Assembly (NCBI RefSeq): GCF_020085105.1
Contig: NC_058052.1
Span: forward strand, 22,325,733-22,389,732
Source: Siniperca chuatsi
Lineage: Eukaryota > Chordata > Actinopteri > Centrarchiformes > Sinipercidae
Direction: 5' to 3'
DNA: 64,000 nucleotides
Shown: piece by piece, positions 58,833 to 64,000 of the stretch
Position numbering within the stretch: the first letter of the stretch is position 1
How the letters are laid out: the number at the start of each line of letters is the position of its first letter
Made by a program: the position numbers and the translations under genes
Notes under the pieces: generated by a model
What the model was told of the DNA's origin: nothing
Database searches by the model: none
What the model saw: only the letters and a program-made list of their open reading frames with translations

Positions 58833-60559
58833 ATAGTCCCATGAGAAGGTTCATTTCAACTGGATGTCTAGTAAATTCAGTGGCCACATGGTGACTGGGT
58901 TTCAGTGTGTCCAACTTATTCATCTGATGGGGAACAAGATAAAATCATTTACTTGTTAGCTGTTAAAACTACAGAACACACTAGAGTATTTTGTGGCTTT
59001 ACATCACTCAGCATAGAGTAATTAAGGTGTCATTGGTCATTGATGACTATACTGTACAGGTAAAATTACCAATGACCACAAAACTTGGTGTACTTCTTAA
59101 AGGAAGTTTCATAATCTTTATAAAGATGTACTACAGATCAAAAATTAATGCCAGAAGTTTGGCTCCAGCTTGCAGTAAACATTTCTACAAATCAAAGAGA
59201 CTTAAAAGCATTTCACTAGATAGTGTACAGGCCATTCAATAGTAGAGCTTAGTGTTAGCATAGCACAGTACATTTAAATTGCTAATAAATCCTAGGAGTT
59301 CTGTTCCATTCAAAATCTGAAACTTTGAGTATTTAAAGGACTTGATTGGAGAGAGGAATGTCCTTTATTTCCTGCATGTTTTCCCCATGTTTACGATGAA
59401 CAAAAGACAAAATGTATAAATATAAATGGATAAACGACTCTCCCTCTTGACTACCACGAGTCTCTTTTTATTAAATTTGAATATAATAACTTTAGTGTAT
59501 GTTTTTTTTTTCGTTTTGAAAGGCTCAGTTTGGACGGTTTGAATGGATGTTTTATTGTTTGCATTTTTATGAGCACTTACCAAAATTCATAGGTGTAAAT
59601 ATTTAGATGATTTCACTTTACATGTATTTTTGGAATCTATGATGTGAAATAAATTAATTGGACATTTAAACATCAAGTTTTTTCTGTTTGTTCAGACTTT
59701 GCTTTTCACCTCAGTGAGAGTCACCTAAGTTGAGTGAAAACCAAACCATCAACACATTCCCAGTAAATGTCATGGGATGAGCACCAACTCTGAAACATGT
59801 GTTGTGGAAAAACAACAACACCAACAATGATTTCACCATTACCTTTCTGCTCCATGAAACGATTATGTTTATCATTTAGAAAAAATCTAATGATTAGCCT
59901 GTAAAAAGATTTGTCTCTCCATTTTACATCATATTACATTTATGTTACAGCATAAATGATCTCTGAAAAAAGAAACATTTAACAGAACAAATTCAGAATT
60001 TTAAGATATATGTTATAACCATCATTTGTACTACTGTACATATATACTTCTTTTTTGTTTGACTCCTTTATGGTATTTGCTTTTTTAAATCTCAACTCTA
60101 ATTTCAAGGCTTTATTTTTAGACTCTCCAGGAAATGCATCACAGCTTGACTTGATTCTGATTGGTTCCTGTAATTAAAAAGCATTAGGCTACTAAAATCT
60201 GTCCAATCACAACAATGTAACTTCAGTTTAAGTTAAACAACTTTTCTGTGCAAAATATCACAAAGGACACTGATCTTTTCCTGAGCCAGAGTAGAGTAGT
60301 ATTACATAGCCCCAGGACAAGTTTTTCAGGTTTCCAGTCAAGAATGCTGCATTTATCACAAATACAGCTACCTGTAGCTAAAAAGATGCATGTACACTGT
60401 GGTCCAGAGCGCTCATGACAATATATGCTATGTCTTGCCTTTTTCTTAATTTTTTCTTCATAATTGTATAGATTTAGCTTGCATGATGTCAGTGTATTAC
60501 AATGCAAAGTTGCCCAGAAATTAGCCTAATTTGTTATGTTTGGAAAATCTGGGATCTTG

Positions 60560-61010
60560 ACTAGAATTTAAAGCAGCATTTATTAGCACACAGTTACTTA
60601 TTTACAGTTACTTATTTACACAACATTAGCATTCATTTGGAGTCTTTCAGGTTCACCTGGAGAATGTAAGTCCAATGTTCATTCTCTTTTTAGCGCTGGT
60701 TTGGTTTCCACCAGAGAAACTCTCTCACACCTGAGAGAACTACTAAATGCTCCACCATGTTCACCAGCTAGTCGCTAACTTTGTCTGTGTCTGTTTGGTG
60801 CGGGGCAGGTAGTGTACAGTGGGTTTATTGAAGCTTTTTTGCTTTGTACTGTGGCTGGAAATGGGGTGATGAAAGCAGTGGGAGTGAACCAAAACAGTAA
60901 AGTAGTGGGTTGTAAAACCAAAACAATGAGCTGAAAGATGCTACAACACAACAAAAGTTGAGTCATTTCAGCTAATGTTAACATAAAATATTAGTGCAGC
61001 TTTAAAGTAA
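60560..61010 (-). mobile_element. Dispersed repeat, same family as 46370, longest copy
   Basis: On the minus strand it carries CTTTCAGCTCATTGTTTTGG then TTTTACAACCC, matching 46430-46470. The plus strand also has CAGGTTCACCTGGAGAATGT and CACCAGAGAAACTCTCTCAC. It ends near AGTGCAGCTTTAAAG, as does the copy near 45285. Confidence 0.6.
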
Positions 61011-61538
61011 AACTGTGTGGACCTGCTAATGTTTCTGTGAGGTTGAAGTGGTTGAAATTAAATGTCTTCATCCATAATGCCAATCCTCACATTTACAAGC
61101 ATCTATATTTTGAAAAGAAACTCCTGTTATAAACCCCTGTGTACAATACAAATACAGGCTGCAGGCACTCAGCTAACAAAATCTAAGGTTCATAAAGTTA
61201 GTATAACCCAGAACTCAGTGAGCAGCAACAATGTAGATATTTCAGCAGCACAGGTTTAACTGTAGCCACGGGGCACAAAATTCCTCTTCGGTTTGTCTTA
61301 AAATCCCTTCACGGGTCACTGACTCGCATTGAACACCAGGTAGCCTTGTTTGCTGTAAGGTGAAGGGTGGTGCAAGGAGCTGTTGTGGGACGGGATCTCT
61401 CACCCACAATAGCAGAACGGGTTTGTCTGCTGACTTAGCTTTCCAATAAGAGTCAGAAACACCTGCTGCTCTGTCAGTTCAGAAGAGAGGGCAGGTCACT
61501 CGCTGTTAACTCGGCACTGGGAGAAGGAACAGGCAGAG

Positions 61539-61631
61539 ATGGCTGCAAATACTGCTCAGCCTATGGAGAGCCTGCCCAGCGGACTGGGGATATGCACCAC
61601 GGCCCCGGATATATTTTACCTGCCTGAACTG
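61539..61631 (+). CDS. mall: First coding exon of a second MAL-family gene (partial, probably mall)
   Basis: ATG at 61539 opens 31 codons ending in LPSGLGICTTAPDIFYLPEL, followed by the donor GTGAGT (61632). Position, length and phase 0 equal exon 1 of the mal gene at 50110, and the PSG...PDIFYLPEL pattern matches the MAL/MALL N-terminus. The following exons must lie beyond base 64000. Human MALL is next to NPHP1, which favours mall, but the exon alone cannot separate mall from another mal paralogue. MALL (BENE) is a caveolin-associated raft protein. Confidence 0.8.
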
Positions 61632-61985
61632 GTGAGTGGACAATGACAGAGATAGAGCAGCTGACCTTGAAGTCAGTTATAAAGGGATTCTTTTCATTTT
61701 GGATCAATCTTTCAAATTCAGCAATTTGTATTTTCATTTTTTTCTTTCCTTATTTTGATTCAACTTATTTGATTTTAAAGTCATTTAAATACAACAGATG
61801 TTTTTCTTTCATGGCAACAATGAATCTATTTTGTTCAAATGGTATATATCTGAAAGGTAAAACAAGTCATGCATTCCTACAAAATGTGCATATGATGCTT
61901 AAAATTAAAATGAATTATAGTAATTTTGGAGACAAAAGGCAATTGGTAGACACAGTATTAACACTGTTACTGTTTGGATCATCAG

Positions 61986-62025
<40 letters not shown>

Positions 62026-64000
62026 CATTTTTTAAATGAGTGCACATTATTATTTGAATTCTTGTGCTACAGCTCATGCCAGCATGATGTGATAACTTCA
62101 TGCCCTAAGTCAGATGCTAGTCTCTTAAAAATACCAGAATTTGTTTTAATTTTGTGTTGGTGAAATGCATTTTGGTTAATTGGGAGATGATGAAACATAT
62201 CCCTCATGTGGGAGGAGCACCTACGTCTTTTCACATCTCACATTTCACTCATATTGTATTTGTGTATTCTTCTCCCTGAACGATGACAAAAGATAGAAAC
62301 TTAACCGCTGGAAAAATAACTGCACCGAGGAAGTTGTTTCAGATTATATGTCTAAGTAGACTTAAATGTGTCTTAAGTTGTTTATTTTAGCTTTTACTTA
62401 TCAAGGGTTGTGATGAGGATGTAGGTTCCATGACATGAAGTCTTTTGGATATTGACATGTGTACAAATTTCTTGCAGCCATAGCCTCTTCTGTTGGCCAC
62501 TGACTGAATGCCTTGCTTAAGCGTACCTTGAAGGTTTACTTTCACCAATAATCTCCTTTGACGGTTCAGTTCCTCCAGTTGGAGTAGGCTATATGGAAAC
62601 TATTGATGCTGATTCTGTCAGATTGAGCATTGAAGAGAGAATGAGTTTTGAAAGTGACAACTCAGTAAAATCATCAGCGAGCCAGTGCCATTGATCACCC
62701 TCTGCAGATACTGTATGTTCTTGGGTTTTTTTGTGGTGTGCAGCAGTAAAACTTCTGTTCTGTGACCTTTAAAGTGATTCTGACTGAGGAGAGTTTTTCC
62801 TAGTGACAGAATCCTTTCACCACGCAGTGAAATCTTAATTTAAGATAAAGCTGTGGTCAGCTCTGGATCAGGTTGTTTGCAAATTTTATGTGTGTTCAGT
62901 TTTAGATGCTCATAGTATCAGCCAGGGTGGGTGTGACACAGTATAACACTATGGATTCCAGAGAGTTTAGACTAAACGGGTGTGGTTAACACTCTATCTA
63001 AAGTAACCTGGAACACTAAACACCACCAAGAGAAGTGTTTGTTTAGTCAACATTTAGAGAGATGTGGCCTCTGATCCTGCTGATTTGATATTCGCCAACC
63101 GATTTTTCATGGGACATACTGACTTTCACATTTTATGGTTTTAATCCAATTTAGATGTGTGCTTTTATACACTGTTGCCTGTTCTTTGTAAGTTTAGATT
63201 GCTGATTATTGGCCAGCTCATACTGTAGCATGAAAAAGAGCTCTTGACTTTAATGGGACTACATAGAAAAACTGAAGCTTAGAATTGCAGCAAATACAAA
63301 TCCAGTGATTTTTTTTTGCCAATAGTATTTGATCCATGTGTGGCTGTGTAAATCGGCCGGCCTCCAGGTAATGCTTAATCAAAACCACAGGTGACCTACA
63401 GTATCAAGCACTGTAAATTAAAAATACTGGTAGTGAAAGATGTCTAAACAGCAAAAGGAGCCGACACTTGATCAGTCTTTTCTCCAGTTATCATGACAGA
63501 AAAATTAACATATTCTCATTGCACACACATTGCTCAAAATTCTTCCTTTAACTGTATCTTTCCCTTCATCTACTTCTAAACTGTCATGGCCAAGGTGGTT
63601 TTAATAGACAAATCAAACAGCTTAGCCCAATTAGACTGAAAGAAAATATACATGTAAGTTATAGGTAATTTTGGGGGAAATAGCTAGGAGCAAAAAGTAG
63701 AGTATCACAACACATTTCTGCCGGTAGTAGGATTTCATGTATTCAGGGGATTACTCCAAAAAATGTTTATTTTAGCAAGTCATTTTAGACTGATTGCAGG
63801 ATTCAGTAACTTGCTGCAGTCACTGTAACAATTTAGACAATGAAAAGGAGAAATTAAAAAGGGGAGAAAATAAAGGAGTTGAACAGAGGTTATGAAGAAA
63901 AGAGCATTAACTAGTAAATGGTTTCTAAAAAGTCAAATCTGTGTAAAACTATAATTCCAGACTATTTGTTTGAATATATTTGGTGTACCAGATGGGTGGC
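61632..64000 (+). other. Intron 1 of the mall-like gene (open at the right edge)
   Basis: No further MAL-type exon was found up to the window end. It contains an (AT)n microsatellite at 61988-62023 and otherwise AT-rich sequence without recognised features. Confidence 0.6.
61988..62023. repeat. Microsatellite (TA)n
   Basis: Eighteen TA dinucleotides in intron 1 of the mall-like gene; they create a spurious Tyr-Ile repeat at the end of an ORF. Confidence 0.97.

Larger units (their letters stand above)
57549..61538. other. mal 3' region and mal-mall intergenic DNA
   Basis: No coding exon recognised. It contains the 58337-58832 element with a SINE inside, and the long dispersed-repeat copy at 60560-61010. 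The last 250 bp before 61539 are the presumed promoter and 5' UTR of the next gene. Confidence 0.6.

Noticed and set aside
1-64000. CRISPR arrays, bacterial operons, phage or endogenous viral genes
   Set aside because: Regular repeats present are microsatellites or dispersed eukaryotic elements; no cas-, phage- or retrovirus-like protein motif was seen in the reading frames.

Overview
The window is nuclear DNA of a bony fish, most likely a percomorph teleost. Vertebrate multi-exon genes with GT-AG introns sit in AT-rich DNA full of (CA)n/(GT)n microsatellites, short non-autonomous DNA transposons and tRNA-derived SINEs of kinds common in teleosts. No bacterial, phage or viral gene was seen.

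Layout, left to right. (1) 1-26271: pank1, a pantothenate kinase, on the minus strand. It has eight coding exons from a long (alpha-type) first exon, plus a second short first exon (beta-type) that I found by reading splice phase and codons. The miR-107 hairpin lies in its intron 6. Intron 1 is 13 kb and rich in repeats. (2) 29550-31427: a four-exon short-chain dehydrogenase of the C-factor/sniffer-like group, minus strand. (3) 31428-33324: a divergent intergenic region with a large inverted repeat, a 34-unit GAA repeat and an RFX X-box. (4) 33325-42319: nphp1 (nephrocystin-1), plus strand, all 20 coding exons. (5) 50110-57548: mal (MAL proteolipid), plus strand, four exons. (6) 61539-61631: first coding exon of a second MAL-family gene, probably mall, running off the right edge.

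All gene models were assembled by hand from splice sites, reading phase and family similarity. Every exon junction keeps the frame. The nphp1-mal-mall order resembles the MALL-NPHP1 neighbourhood of human chromosome 2. PANK1 is on another chromosome in humans, so the pank1 linkage is a difference from human. The genes have unrelated jobs (CoA synthesis, carbonyl or related reduction, ciliary transition zone, raft membrane traffic); only the two MAL genes are a functional and evolutionary pair.

No wholly new system was found. The most useful items are the unannotated beta first exon of pank1 with a CCAAT/GC promoter-like stretch upstream, the miR-107 hairpin, the X-box beside a long GAA tract in the nphp1 promoter, a CFTR-like (TG)15T4 splice acceptor in mal, four evenly spaced CRE-like units just after the pank1 stop codon, and a near-identical direct duplication around pank1 exon 5.
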